From positions 1 to 64,000 of the forward strand of contig NZ_JAKFFS010000001.1 of assembly GCF_021502725.1 (NCBI RefSeq): 64,000 bases of DNA, in the 5' to 3' direction. The DNA is from Dyadobacter sp. CY345. GTDB taxonomy: Bacteria; Bacteroidota; Bacteroidia; Cytophagales; Spirosomataceae. Both the position numbers and the translations under genes were made by a program. Below are positions 26,268-34,380 of this stretch, one piece after another; position 1 is the stretch's first letter; each line of letters begins with the position of its first letter. Under the pieces are notes generated by a model that worked only from the letters and a program-made list of their open reading frames with translations, was not told the DNA's origin and searched no databases.

Positions 26268-26271
26268 AAAA

Positions 26272-27090
26272 ATGCCAACAGTAAAAACCAATGGAATTCA
26301 TCTGCATTATGAAGAGCGCGGATCCGGAGCTACTCCTGATGACGTGCCATTGTTGTTGATCATGGGAATAACGGCTCCCGGCTCTGTGTGGAATGTTCAT
26401 TTGGCAGACTGGCAGTATCATTTCAGATGTATCATCGGCGATAATCGCGGTGTAGGTTTATCTGATAAACCGGCCGGGACTTATTCATCTGAACAAATGG
26501 CGGACGATTATGCAGGATTACTAGATGCAATTCAAATTGATAAAGTCAGGGTTGTAGGTTGTTCCATGGGGAGCACAATCGCTCAGCAATTAGCAATCCG
26601 GCATCCGGATAAGGTGCATTCGTTGGTACTAATGTGTCCCTGGGCGAGATGTGATCATTATGCAAAATCACTGTTTCAGCATATCATGAACTGTAAGGCA
26701 CGGTTCCGGCCGGAGGAGTTCAGCTTATACATTCAGCTGCTTATTTTCTCTAAATCAAGCTGGGACGATGCTGAAAAACATGAAGAACTTGCGACTGGAA
26801 GGAAACAGGATGGTGCCAATCCTTTCCCACAACCACTTCATGGACTGGAAGGTCAGGCTGCGGCTTGCATTTCGCACAATGCCCTGGCCGATCTTCATAA
26901 AATTGAAAAACCAACATTAGTCATTGGCGGCAGACAGGACATTTTTACACCCGTCTGGATGGCCGAGGAAGTCGCAAACGGAATTCCAGGATCAGAACTT
27001 TATTTATACGATAACCTGGGTCATGCATTTCATTTTGAAGATACAGCAGACTTTAATCCAAGAATCAGAAACTGGTTGCTGGCTCATTAA
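26272..27090 (+). CDS. Cytosolic alpha/beta hydrolase
   Basis: 272 residues, no signal peptide. The fold is plain: a start strand with LLLIMGITAPGSVWNVHLAD (oxyanion-hole region), IGDNRGVGLSDKP, the nucleophile in VVGCSMGSTIAQQLAIRHPD, the acid in VIGGRQDIFTPVW, and the base in DNLGHAFHFED. It belongs to the broad epoxide-hydrolase/haloperoxidase-like group and probably cleaves an ester or lactone. Its place between keto-sugar enzymes suggests lactone hydrolysis in the same route (inference). The start MPTVKTNGIHLHYEERG matches the normal family N-terminus. Confidence 0.85.
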   Translation: MPTVKTNGIHLHYEERGSGATPDDVPLLLIMGITAPGSVWNVHLADWQYHFRCIIGDNRGVGLSDKPAGTYSSEQMADDYAGLLDAIQIDKVRVVGCSMGSTIAQQLAIRHPDKVHSLVLMCPWARCDHYAKSLFQHIMNCKARFRPEEFSLYIQLLIFSKSSWDDAEKHEELATGRKQDGANPFPQPLHGLEGQAAACISHNALADLHKIEKPTLVIGGRQDIFTPVWMAEEVANGIPGSELYLYDNLGHAFHFEDTADFNPRIRNWLLAH

Positions 27091-27176
27091 GGTTGTTTCT
27101 AAATAGTAAGTCAGATTAAATCAGGCGTGATATTGCCTATTTTAATTAGGATAATATTTTTAATTAATAAAAAGAA

Positions 27177-28253
27177 ATGAAGGATTCCGTTAATGTAAAC
27201 CAAGACTGGAAGGATAAGATATCTAATCACACACAATTGGGTGGAATTGAAACTTCTGTGATCGATAACGGTGCCGGGCGGGGAACGAGGATTGCATGGA
27301 TTAATACAGGAACTGGCCTGCGCTTTAAAGTTGTGATTGACCGTGCTATGGATATTGCCGACGCGTTTTTTAATCAGCACAGTCTTGCCTGGATAAGTCA
27401 CGGAGGTATAACCTATCCACAGCCGTTTTCTGACAAAGGAATTGACTGGCTCAGAACTTTTGGAGGCGGATTGCTTACAACCTGTGGCTTAACACATGTG
27501 GGCGGACCGGAATCTGATGAATTTGGCGACAGAGGTCTACACGGGCAGATTAGTAATTCACCAGCAGAAATTGTATCCATCATTCAGCCGGATCCCAAGA
27601 GAGGAAATTTGGAAATGAGTATTACCGGCATAATCCGGGAAACAAAACCATTTGGCCCAAGCCTGGAACTTAGGCGGACAATATCTGCTACGCTTGGTAA
27701 GGCTACAATACATATTCACGATGAGGTAATTAATAAAAGTAACACACCATCTCCCCATCTTCTGTTATATCATTTCAATTTCGGCTGGCCGCTTGCTGAT
27801 GAAGGAGCTGATATTTTATGGAAAGGAAAATGGTCGCCGAGAAATGGTGAGGAAAATGCAAAAATATTTAAGGAAGGTAACGATTTTAAGAAATGTCAGG
27901 CACCGTTGGATGAGCATTCAGGTGGAGGCGAAGAGGTTGTGCTGGTTGATATTGAAGCGGACATTTTCGGACAAAGTGTATGCGGGATCTCCAATCCAAA
28001 GATTGGTCTGGCTGTTACATTAAAATTTAATAAGGACCAATTGCCCTGGTTTGCCAACTGGCAGCATTGGGGAAAAGGCGAATATGTAACAGGTCTGGAG
28101 CCAAGTACACATCCGTTGACAGGGCAGGCAAAAGCCAGGGAAGATGGAACGCTTATCTTTATTGAACCGGGAGAAAGTAGAATTTATGAGCTCGAACTGG
28201 ATGTTTTACACGATATAGAAACGATTAAAGAGTTTTTAATAGATTATAACTAA
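27177..28253 (+). CDS. DUF4432 family protein (aldose-epimerase-like fold)
   Basis: 358 residues, no signal peptide. DUF4432 features, shared with galactose-mutarotase-like folds: VIDNGAGRGTRIAWINTGTG, FKVVIDRAMDIADAFFNQHS, GGGLLTTCGLTHVGGPESDE, GDRGLHGQISNSPAEIVSII, and LLLYHFNFGWPLADEGADIL. Members occur in sugar catabolic operons; the fold suggests binding of a sugar and perhaps anomer interconversion. The catalytic role is not established. The next gene begins 22 bases after its stop codon. Confidence 0.82.
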   Translation: MKDSVNVNQDWKDKISNHTQLGGIETSVIDNGAGRGTRIAWINTGTGLRFKVVIDRAMDIADAFFNQHSLAWISHGGITYPQPFSDKGIDWLRTFGGGLLTTCGLTHVGGPESDEFGDRGLHGQISNSPAEIVSIIQPDPKRGNLEMSITGIIRETKPFGPSLELRRTISATLGKATIHIHDEVINKSNTPSPHLLLYHFNFGWPLADEGADILWKGKWSPRNGEENAKIFKEGNDFKKCQAPLDEHSGGGEEVVLVDIEADIFGQSVCGISNPKIGLAVTLKFNKDQLPWFANWQHWGKGEYVTGLEPSTHPLTGQAKAREDGTLIFIEPGESRIYELELDVLHDIETIKEFLIDYN

Positions 28254-28275
28254 ACCAAATTTTCAATATCAAACA

Positions 28276-29490
28276 ATGGGACTTTCAAGTATAGCTGAAA
28301 AAGCATTAGAGCAGGGAAAAGGAATATTGCGTTTGGCTCCGACATGGGTGCCGAGGTCATTTTGTGTACCCGGCCGCAGAATAAAATTGCATCCGGATGA
28401 TTATTATGTTCTAGGCGGAGAGCGCGGCGGGATTGATGAACGCTGGCTGTCTTCGACTACTCCGGCAGAAAACGGTCCGCTTACCGGCGAAAATGAGGGT
28501 TTGAGTCAAATCGTTTTTGAAGATGAGTCAGGTGTTCAAAAAGTCACACTGAAGGACGCGGTAAATGAGCTGAAAGGTGAAATTATCGGTGACAGACTTT
28601 GGGATGAATACAAAAGCTGGCCAATGTATTCCAAGTTTTTTGATAATATGGGTCCATTGCCTCACCATATTCACCACAGAGATGAGCACGCTGCTATGGT
28701 TGGTCAGAACGGAAAGCCGGAAGCATATTATTTCCCTCCGCAACTTAATAACCACGGCGGCGATTTTCCATACACATTCATTGGTATAGCTCCCGGCACC
28801 TCGAAGGAACAGATAAAGGAGTGTCTGATGAACTTTACCAAGGGTGATAATAAGATTACCAACTACTCGCAGGCGTTTCGTCTGGAGCCTGGAACAGGGT
28901 GGGATGTTCCTCCTGGAATGCTGCATGCGCCCGGCAGTTTGTGTACTTATGAGCCTCAAAAAGCATCGGATATTTTTGCAATGTATCAATCGCTTGTCAA
29001 TGAGGCGGTTATTCCGGAGGAATTGCTTTGGAAGGGAACTCCGAAAGACAGAATTGGTGATTACGACTTGTTAATGGAAGTGATCGACTGGGATTTGAAT
29101 GTGAATCCTAACTTAATGGAAAAGCACTTCATGCGTCCTAAACCGGTAAAAAATGTCGACGAGATGGCAGCAGAAGGATATAGCGAAAACTGGATTTGTT
29201 ATAAAAACGAGGCTTATAGTGCCAAGGAGCTTACCGTTTTTCCAGGACAAACCGTAACCATCAAAGATGCAGCCGCTTATGGACTGATCGTGATGCAGGG
29301 CCATGGAAAATTAGGTACGTGGGATATCGAAACGCCCGCTTTGATCCGCTACGGGCAATTGACTTACGACGAATTTTTCGTAAGTGAAAAAGCGGCACAG
29401 GAAGGTGTTTTAATTAGCAATCCTTCGGCTAATGATCCGATTGTAATTTTGAAACATTTTGGTCCGATGAACCCGGATCTGGTATTGTAA
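28276..29490 (+). CDS. Two-lobed cupin protein, phosphomannose-isomerase-like
   Basis: 404 residues, cytosolic. The metal-site pattern is visible in MGPLPHHIHHRDEHAAMV and again as a shorter cupin strand near the centre (GTGWDVPPGMLHAPGS), with a second cupin half (LTVFPGQTVTIKDAAAYGLI and MQGHGKLGTWD) in the last third. It resembles large cupins annotated as mannose-6-phosphate isomerase-like, but the isomerase active site cannot be confirmed. The PHHIHHRDEH stretch is unusually His-rich. It is the closest partner of the DUF4432 gene (22-base gap) and is followed by a 149-base repeat-containing spacer. Confidence 0.75.
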   Translation: MGLSSIAEKALEQGKGILRLAPTWVPRSFCVPGRRIKLHPDDYYVLGGERGGIDERWLSSTTPAENGPLTGENEGLSQIVFEDESGVQKVTLKDAVNELKGEIIGDRLWDEYKSWPMYSKFFDNMGPLPHHIHHRDEHAAMVGQNGKPEAYYFPPQLNNHGGDFPYTFIGIAPGTSKEQIKECLMNFTKGDNKITNYSQAFRLEPGTGWDVPPGMLHAPGSLCTYEPQKASDIFAMYQSLVNEAVIPEELLWKGTPKDRIGDYDLLMEVIDWDLNVNPNLMEKHFMRPKPVKNVDEMAAEGYSENWICYKNEAYSAKELTVFPGQTVTIKDAAAYGLIVMQGHGKLGTWDIETPALIRYGQLTYDEFFVSEKAAQEGVLISNPSANDPIVILKHFGPMNPDLVL

Positions 29491-29639
29491 GCTGTCGGCC
29501 ATCGGCAGTCAGCTATCGGCTTTTCACCGCTGCCGAAAGTCAATGTTTACATAAGCAATATCAAGTTTTATGTATCTAGTTGTTTTCCTAACCAAACAAA
29601 GCTGATAGCTTACAGCTAACAGCTAAATGCTACTAAACC
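29491..29639. repeat. Intergenic spacer with GCTAACAGC-type repeats
   Basis: The spacer carries clustered imperfect units: GCTGTCGGCCATCGGC and GCTATCGGC near 29491-29520, and GCTGATAGCTTACAGC plus AACAGCTAA near 29603-29625. They resemble the heptamer-type units before the gene at 26272. No open reading frame is seen. Confidence 0.5.
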
Positions 29640-30674
29640 ATGCCAGAAAATAATTATCCCAAACTCCACAATGCCACATGGCCTGGTATTGTAGGAAAAG
29701 GTTCTGATTCAGAGCCGGTTATTTCTTTTGATACAATGCTCGAAAAAACTGCCGCAGCGGAGGTGAACGGCATTAAGTTTGACGGCGTTGATTTAGGCCT
29801 GTTCGATCCTCATATTGATTTGGATATGAGCGATGAGGGTATCAAAAAACTGGTCGATAAAATTGGCGGGCTGAATCTCGAAATTGGCAGTCTGGTTGCT
29901 CCGATCTGGAGTGGTTCTGCGATGGGAAGCAAAGATGCCCGTGATGAGTTTGTCAATCAGGTAAAAAAGGCCTCCATTTTTGGTCAGAAACTTAGAAAGT
30001 TAGGTATTCGTCCAAATGGAATTATTCGTATCGACTCGTCAAGCAAGCCCGAGGATTGGGCTTTGGATCCTGTTAATAATACAAAACTGATCGCTGAAAC
30101 TTTCAGAAGAGCCTGTGATGTGGCGGCAGAATATGACGAAAAACTTGCAGCAGAAGGAGAAATATGCTGGGGAGGTATGCAAAGTTGGAAAACAATGATC
30201 GATACGTTGGAACAGGTGAATCGTCCGAATATTGGTTTTCAGGCAGACATGTCTCACACATTTCTTTATTTGTTAGGATATAACCGACCCGAAGACCGCG
30301 TTCTCCCGGTCGATTTTGAATGGGACGATCGTGCTGCTTTGGAAGAAGGTTTGAAAAAAATGACAAGTGCTCTGCGTCCCTGGACAATCGATTTCCATGT
30401 AGCTCAAAATGATGGAACAGTTCATGGAACTGGTTCCCATGATAAAACAGGCCGTCATTGTTTGGCAACCGATCCGAACGGAAAACTTGATATTACGCAT
30501 GATGCTGGTTACTGGCTTCGTCATGAAAATGGGGAACTAACCAAAGCGTTCCGCCATATCTGCTGGGATGGATGTATGTTCCCAAATTCGGTCATGACAG
30601 ATCAGCAAACCTGGAATGATATCCTCGCTGCAATGGTACGGGTGCGTCAGGCGCATGGCTGGTATGAGGCTTAG
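29640..30674 (+). CDS. Sugar isomerase/epimerase family protein (third in cluster)
   Basis: 344 residues, longer than its two relatives here. TIM-barrel motifs: [20 protein letters not shown] (metal Glu), [20 protein letters not shown] (metal Asp and His), and [20 protein letters not shown] (metal His), with a His-rich loop (GRHCLATD) after it. The N-terminal region is distinctive ([20 protein letters not shown]). It is one of the larger family members often found next to Gfo/Idh/MocA oxidoreductases in Bacteroidota and Planctomycetes clusters. The substrate is unknown. The oxidoreductase gene begins 39 bases after its stop codon. Confidence 0.8.
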   Translation: MPENNYPKLHNATWPGIVGKGSDSEPVISFDTMLEKTAAAEVNGIKFDGVDLGLFDPHIDLDMSDEGIKKLVDKIGGLNLEIGSLVAPIWSGSAMGSKDARDEFVNQVKKASIFGQKLRKLGIRPNGIIRIDSSSKPEDWALDPVNNTKLIAETFRRACDVAAEYDEKLAAEGEICWGGMQSWKTMIDTLEQVNRPNIGFQADMSHTFLYLLGYNRPEDRVLPVDFEWDDRAALEEGLKKMTSALRPWTIDFHVAQNDGTVHGTGSHDKTGRHCLATDPNGKLDITHDAGYWLRHENGELTKAFRHICWDGCMFPNSVMTDQQTWNDILAAMVRVRQAHGWYEA

Positions 30675-30713
30675 GAGTTGTAAAGTCAAATTGAACCAAA
30701 AGCATTTTACATT

Positions 30714-31874
30714 ATGTCAAGAAAGAAAGAACTTAGAATTGGATTGATCGGTACCGGTTTGATGGGCCGCACGCATTCTAATGGATATAACAGAATTGAT
30801 AACTTTTTTCCTGAGCTGGAATATACCCCGGTCTTAAAAGCAGTTTGTTCCCGGAATGCGCAAAAAGTGCAGGAGTTCGCTGATCAATGGGGGTATGAAT
30901 CCATTGAAACAGATTGGAAAGTTTTAGTCGCTCGGGAAGATATCGATGCAATCGACATTTGTACGCCAAACGATACGCATGCCGAAATCGCTATCGCCGC
31001 TGCGGCAGCAGGTAAGATGATTCTATGTGAAAAACCTTTGGCAAGAACTTTGGCTGAGGCACAAACAATGGTGGATGCCATCGAAAAAGCCGGGGTAAAA
31101 AATACGGTCTGGTATAACTACCGCCGCGTACCTGCTGTGACTCTGGCGAAACAGATCGTTGATTCTGGTAAACTGGGACGGATTTTTCATTACCGGGCAA
31201 ATTTCTTGCAGGACTGGACGATTAATCCGGATGTGCCACAAGGTGGCGCTGCGACATGGAGGCTTGATGCCGAAGCTGCCGGTTCGGGTGTTACTGGCGA
31301 TTTGCTGGCCCATTGTATTGATACAGCCATGTGGATTAATGGTGGAATAAAAGACGTTTCTGCTGTCACAGAGACTTTTATCAAAGAGCGTGTGCATCAG
31401 GAGAGCGGACAGGTTCAAAAAGTTGGAATTGATGATGCTTGTATTTTTCATTGTCATTTTGATAATGGCTCTTTGGGGCTTTTTGAATCTACGCGTTATG
31501 CCCGTGGACACAAAGCGCTATACACTTTTGAGATTAATGGCGAACATGCGTCCATCCGCTGGGATTTACACGATCTGAACCGTCTGGAATATTTCGATCA
31601 TTCGGATGATTCGGTAGTTCGTGGTTGGAGATCTATTCTTGTTACGGACTCTGATCAGCCTTATATGAAAAGATGGTGGATTCCAGGAACCAGTATTGGT
31701 TACGAGCATTCATTTATCCATCAGGCAGCTGATTTCTTTGAAAGTTTGCAAACCGGAAAGGATTGCAGTCCGACTTTTAAAGATGCTTTGGAAACGCAGA
31801 AGGTTTGTGAGGCTGTGCTGGATTCGGCTAATTCGAAGAGCTGGAAGGATACCGGGGTTCAATGGGAGGGATGA
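30714..31874 (+). CDS. Gfo/Idh/MocA-family oxidoreductase
   Basis: 386 residues. N-terminal Rossmann domain: [19 protein letters not shown], then ATDWK-like and [20 protein letters not shown], and the catalytic-loop motif [16 protein letters not shown] with the family Lys. Tyr and His residues in the C-terminal domain ([23 protein letters not shown]) match the usual substrate-binding site. No signal peptide is present, so it acts on an intracellular sugar or cyclitol, most likely as an NAD(P)-dependent dehydrogenase. It closes the cluster and would supply or consume the keto-sugar handled by its neighbours. Confidence 0.9.
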   Translation: MSRKKELRIGLIGTGLMGRTHSNGYNRIDNFFPELEYTPVLKAVCSRNAQKVQEFADQWGYESIETDWKVLVAREDIDAIDICTPNDTHAEIAIAAAAAGKMILCEKPLARTLAEAQTMVDAIEKAGVKNTVWYNYRRVPAVTLAKQIVDSGKLGRIFHYRANFLQDWTINPDVPQGGAATWRLDAEAAGSGVTGDLLAHCIDTAMWINGGIKDVSAVTETFIKERVHQESGQVQKVGIDDACIFHCHFDNGSLGLFESTRYARGHKALYTFEINGEHASIRWDLHDLNRLEYFDHSDDSVVRGWRSILVTDSDQPYMKRWWIPGTSIGYEHSFIHQAADFFESLQTGKDCSPTFKDALETQKVCEAVLDSANSKSWKDTGVQWEG

Positions 31875-31906
31875 TTTCGTGAAACATTCGGCGTCGTTAT
31901 CGAAAA

Positions 31907-32007
31907 CATAGGGCGGTGCCCTATGCTAAGATAATAACCCTTTCAGGGTGGTGTTTTGTGCGACGCCCTGAAAGGGCATAATATTTCAAGATAGGGTATC
32001 ACCCTAT
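31907..32007. repeat. REP-like paired hairpins, copies B1 and B2 in inverted arrangement
   Basis: B1 (31907-31949) is an 8-bp stem (CATAGGGC with GCCCTATG), spacer starting CTAAGATA, then a 5-bp stem with loop TTC. It is the reverse complement of copy A in layout. B2 (31965-32007) runs the other way: a 5-bp stem with loop GAA, a 13-base spacer, then a 7-bp stem. The two face each other directly upstream of the transposase start codon (32046), like a BIME. Confidence 0.75.
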
Positions 32008-32045
32008 TTTTTACACACACTATAAGCCTCCGGGCAAAAACAAAA

Positions 32046-32498
32046 ATGCCGCAATCATTATCAAAAATCTGTACACACATCGTGTTCAGTACCAAATACC
32101 GTCAGCCGCTGATTGACGATAAAATCGAGGCTGAACTTCACCGCTACCTGGGCGGGATTTGCAAGAAATTCGACTGTCTACCTATCAAGGTGGGAGGTTA
32201 TGTTGATCATGTCCATATTCTCTGCGTTTTATCCAGAAAGATTGCAGTGATGAAACTGCTTGAAGAAGTTAAGAAATCTTCTTCGAAATGGATCAAGACA
32301 CAAGGCCCCGACTATGCTAATTTTTACTGGCAGGATGGGTACGGAATATTTTCAGTTAATCCTTATGAGCTGGATGTTGTGATCAAGTACATTGAAAATC
32401 AAAAGATGCATCATGAAAATAATACCTTTCAGACGGAGTATCTCGGATTTTTGAAAAAATATAATGTTGAATACGATGAGCGTTATGTCTGGGAATGA
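32046..32498 (+). mobile_element. REP-associated-type (IS200/IS605-like) Y1 HUH transposase
   Basis: 150 residues, the usual size for a single-domain Y1 transposase. The HUH motif is DHVHIL (His55 and His57). The catalytic Tyr is Tyr115 in IKYIENQKMHH, the helix-and-motif order typical of this family. The N-terminus CTHIVFSTKYRQPL is a hallmark start. Such single-strand transposases recognise hairpins; REP-like hairpin elements lie just upstream (31907-32007) and downstream (32528-32566), consistent with a REP-associated tyrosine transposase (RAYT-like). No accessory tnpB is present. The reading frame is complete. Confidence 0.88.
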
Positions 32499-32527
32499 TA
32501 GTCAACTCAGTTAGGTTGGTCAAGTCA

Positions 32528-32566
32528 GTAGGGCGCAAAGATATGCCGCCCTTTCAGGGCTTTTTT
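32528..32566. repeat. REP-like element, degenerate copy C
   Basis: The spacer GCAAAGATA and a 5-bp stem with loop TTC (32548-32552 with 32556-32560) match copy B1, but the 8-bp hairpin on the left has lost one arm. A T run follows the stem, so it can double as a terminator for the transposase gene. Confidence 0.6.
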
Positions 32567-32761
32567 GTTGAAGTATGGATGACGATATTATTCATAATAC
32601 CAGCCATCTCAATGCCGGCTCGAAGTTATAACAAATGAAATTTTTATCCCAATATATTAATTGAAGGCATTTTTTAGTTTAATAGATATCTGAAAGCAGG
32701 AATTAAACCTTCCCTTATAAATGTTGTCAGATATACCGTAAACTAAAAATTTATCAACAGT

Positions 32762-33337
32762 ATGAAAAGGATAGTGAAAGTGACAAAATCCATCGTGATG
32801 ATGGTTGTGGCGGGGGCGTTAATGATAGCATGTAGTCAGGCACTTCAAACGAGTTATGATTATGACTCATCCGTAAATTTAAAACAGTTCAAAACCTTTA
32901 ACGTAGAACCTGAAAGCAAAAACGAACAGGATCCATTGTTGGGAAGTGAGCTGAATAAAAGAAGATTGAAAGATGCGGTAGTTGAAGTGATGCAGGCGAA
33001 AGGTTATAAACTGGATAATAATCCTGAAATCGTTGTTCGGTTTATGACTGACGTGAAAGAACGCCAGCAAGTGCGCTCTAATAATATGTATTCGCCATAT
33101 ATGTGGTGGTATGGAGGTGGAAACAATATCTCTACTTACAACTACCAGGAAAGCAGATTTATTCTGAATATCTACCAAAGAAACAGCGACAGAATGATCT
33201 GGCAGGGATGGGCATCCGGTAAGGTAAAAGCACCTTCTAAAAAGGATGATCGCGAAACGATGGTAAAAAACACCATGGCAGATATTTTGAGAACTTTCCC
33301 GGAAGCGACGCTTGACACTTATAGCAGAAAGCAGTAG
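32762..33337 (+). CDS. DUF4136 lipoprotein
   Basis: 191 residues. A lipoprotein signal is seen (LMIACSQ, Cys at about residue 24). The DUF4136 core has TSYDYDSSVNLKQFKTFNV, KRRLKDAVVEVMQAKGYKL, NPEIVVRFMTDVKE, and a YNYQESRFILNIYQRNSDRM block followed by IWQGWASGKVKAPSKKDDRE. The family is widespread in Bacteroidota and Proteobacteria; its role in the envelope is unknown. Gene context gives no clue. A terminator shared with the convergent DUF2490 gene follows. Confidence 0.88.
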   Translation: MKRIVKVTKSIVMMVVAGALMIACSQALQTSYDYDSSVNLKQFKTFNVEPESKNEQDPLLGSELNKRRLKDAVVEVMQAKGYKLDNNPEIVVRFMTDVKERQQVRSNNMYSPYMWWYGGGNNISTYNYQESRFILNIYQRNSDRMIWQGWASGKVKAPSKKDDRETMVKNTMADILRTFPEATLDTYSRKQ

Positions 33338-33362
33338 TTTTTAGGTTGATAAGTATGCATGA

Positions 33363-33397
33363 AGAAGTTACAGCACCATTCGCTGTGACTTCTTTTT
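33363..33397. terminator. Bidirectional terminator between DUF4136 and DUF2490 genes
   Basis: A 12-bp stem with one G-T pair (33363-33374 with 33382-33393), followed by a T run. Confidence 0.85.
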
Positions 33398-33407
33398 ATT
33401 TACTGAT

Positions 33408-34211
33408 CTAATTAATATGTCTGGAAAATGGATTCTGGAATATTACATCAAAACAGGCATAGGAAACAGGATCCATATGACCGCCAGCTTTGAATTGTTC
33501 CATTATACCTAAATTTACGATCATATCCGCTTTCTTGAAAACGTGACGAAAATAGGCAGTAAACCGATCTTCCGTAAAATGATAATTTGACCACGTATGA
33601 TGGCGGTCAGAGGGAATGCTCGATTGATATTCGTCCACAGCAGTCAAAATTTCGTTTCCTCCAATAATGATATTCGTCTTGTCCTGATTTAAAGGAATAC
33701 TTGCCGTGGCTTTCAAGCGGATACGAAGTTCAAACGGGTGGGAAGACGGATCCCAGTCAGAAGAATAAAAAGTTCTTGCTTCCGGCCGAAATGCATAATT
33801 AAGTGCTACTTTTCTAAATTGCTGCCGGTAATAAAGCCGTCCATAATATCTCAATTCATAACGGTAAGAAGGATCTTTTGCTTCATAAGGAGACTCTTCC
33901 GAATATAGGTTCTGCAAACGGAAGCTGTTTGCAAAAGAGACCTGCCATTTTTTACTGAATTTGTAAAGTAATTCCTGGTTGTAAACTGCAATACCCTGTT
34001 TTTCGGCAAGAGACCAGCTATCAGGATTGCTCATTCTGGCTGCGCCGCCGTAAACTGTCAGGTTTAGCTTTTTATTGAGGACCTGGCTAAAACCAACAAC
34101 TCCCCAGGAAACTGCCTTGGTTCCATCCATTCCGGGAGGAGATATCTGAGCGAAGATTAGAGAAGCGTGTAGAAAAGAAAATAGTGTTAAGTAATACTTT
34201 ATAAATTTCAT
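33408..34211 (-). CDS. DUF2490 outer-membrane beta-barrel protein
   Basis: 267 residues with a signal peptide ending near FAQ. Alternating polar and hydrophobic strands rich in Tyr and Phe run to a barrel-like end. DUF2490 signs are WQVSFANSFRLQNLYSEE, YELRYYGRLYYRQQF and NYAFRPEARTFY, followed by FELRIRLKATASIPL. Family members are predicted outer-membrane barrels of unknown cargo. A -7 promoter box reading leftward lies 48 bases upstream. Confidence 0.83.
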   Translation of the reverse strand: MKFIKYYLTLFSFLHASLIFAQISPPGMDGTKAVSWGVVGFSQVLNKKLNLTVYGGAARMSNPDSWSLAEKQGIAVYNQELLYKFSKKWQVSFANSFRLQNLYSEESPYEAKDPSYRYELRYYGRLYYRQQFRKVALNYAFRPEARTFYSSDWDPSSHPFELRIRLKATASIPLNQDKTNIIIGGNEILTAVDEYQSSIPSDRHHTWSNYHFTEDRFTAYFRHVFKKADMIVNLGIMEQFKAGGHMDPVSYACFDVIFQNPFSRHIN

Positions 34212-34258
34212 AAATCTTAATAGTTAGCTGTAGAATATTCATTTAATCATATTCTCTG

Positions 34259-34266
34259 CAAAACTA
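34259..34266 (-). promoter_or_regulatory. -7 promoter box for the DUF2490 gene
   Basis: On the minus strand this reads TAGTTTTG, matching the TAnnTTTG consensus, 48 bases upstream of the start codon. No clear -33 box was found. Confidence 0.45.
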
Positions 34267-34295
34267 TATTTGAATTCTGGAAACATCCGGTAATA

Positions 34296-34341
34296 AAAAA
34301 ATCTGCAAGGTGAATTTTGACAATTTACTTTGCAGATTTTT
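34296..34341 (-). terminator. Terminator of the thioredoxin-fold gene
   Basis: A 12-bp stem (34296-34307 with 34330-34341) with a 22-nt loop and T-rich end lies 40 bases past the stop codon of the minus-strand gene ending at 34381. Confidence 0.75.
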
Positions 34342-34380
34342 TCAATGATTGGAATAAGGAATACGGAAAGATTCAGTCAG

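Noticed and set aside
31907..32007. CRISPR-like repeats
   Set aside because: The elements are paired hairpins of varying length and orientation, not equal direct repeats with equal spacers, and no cas gene is present.
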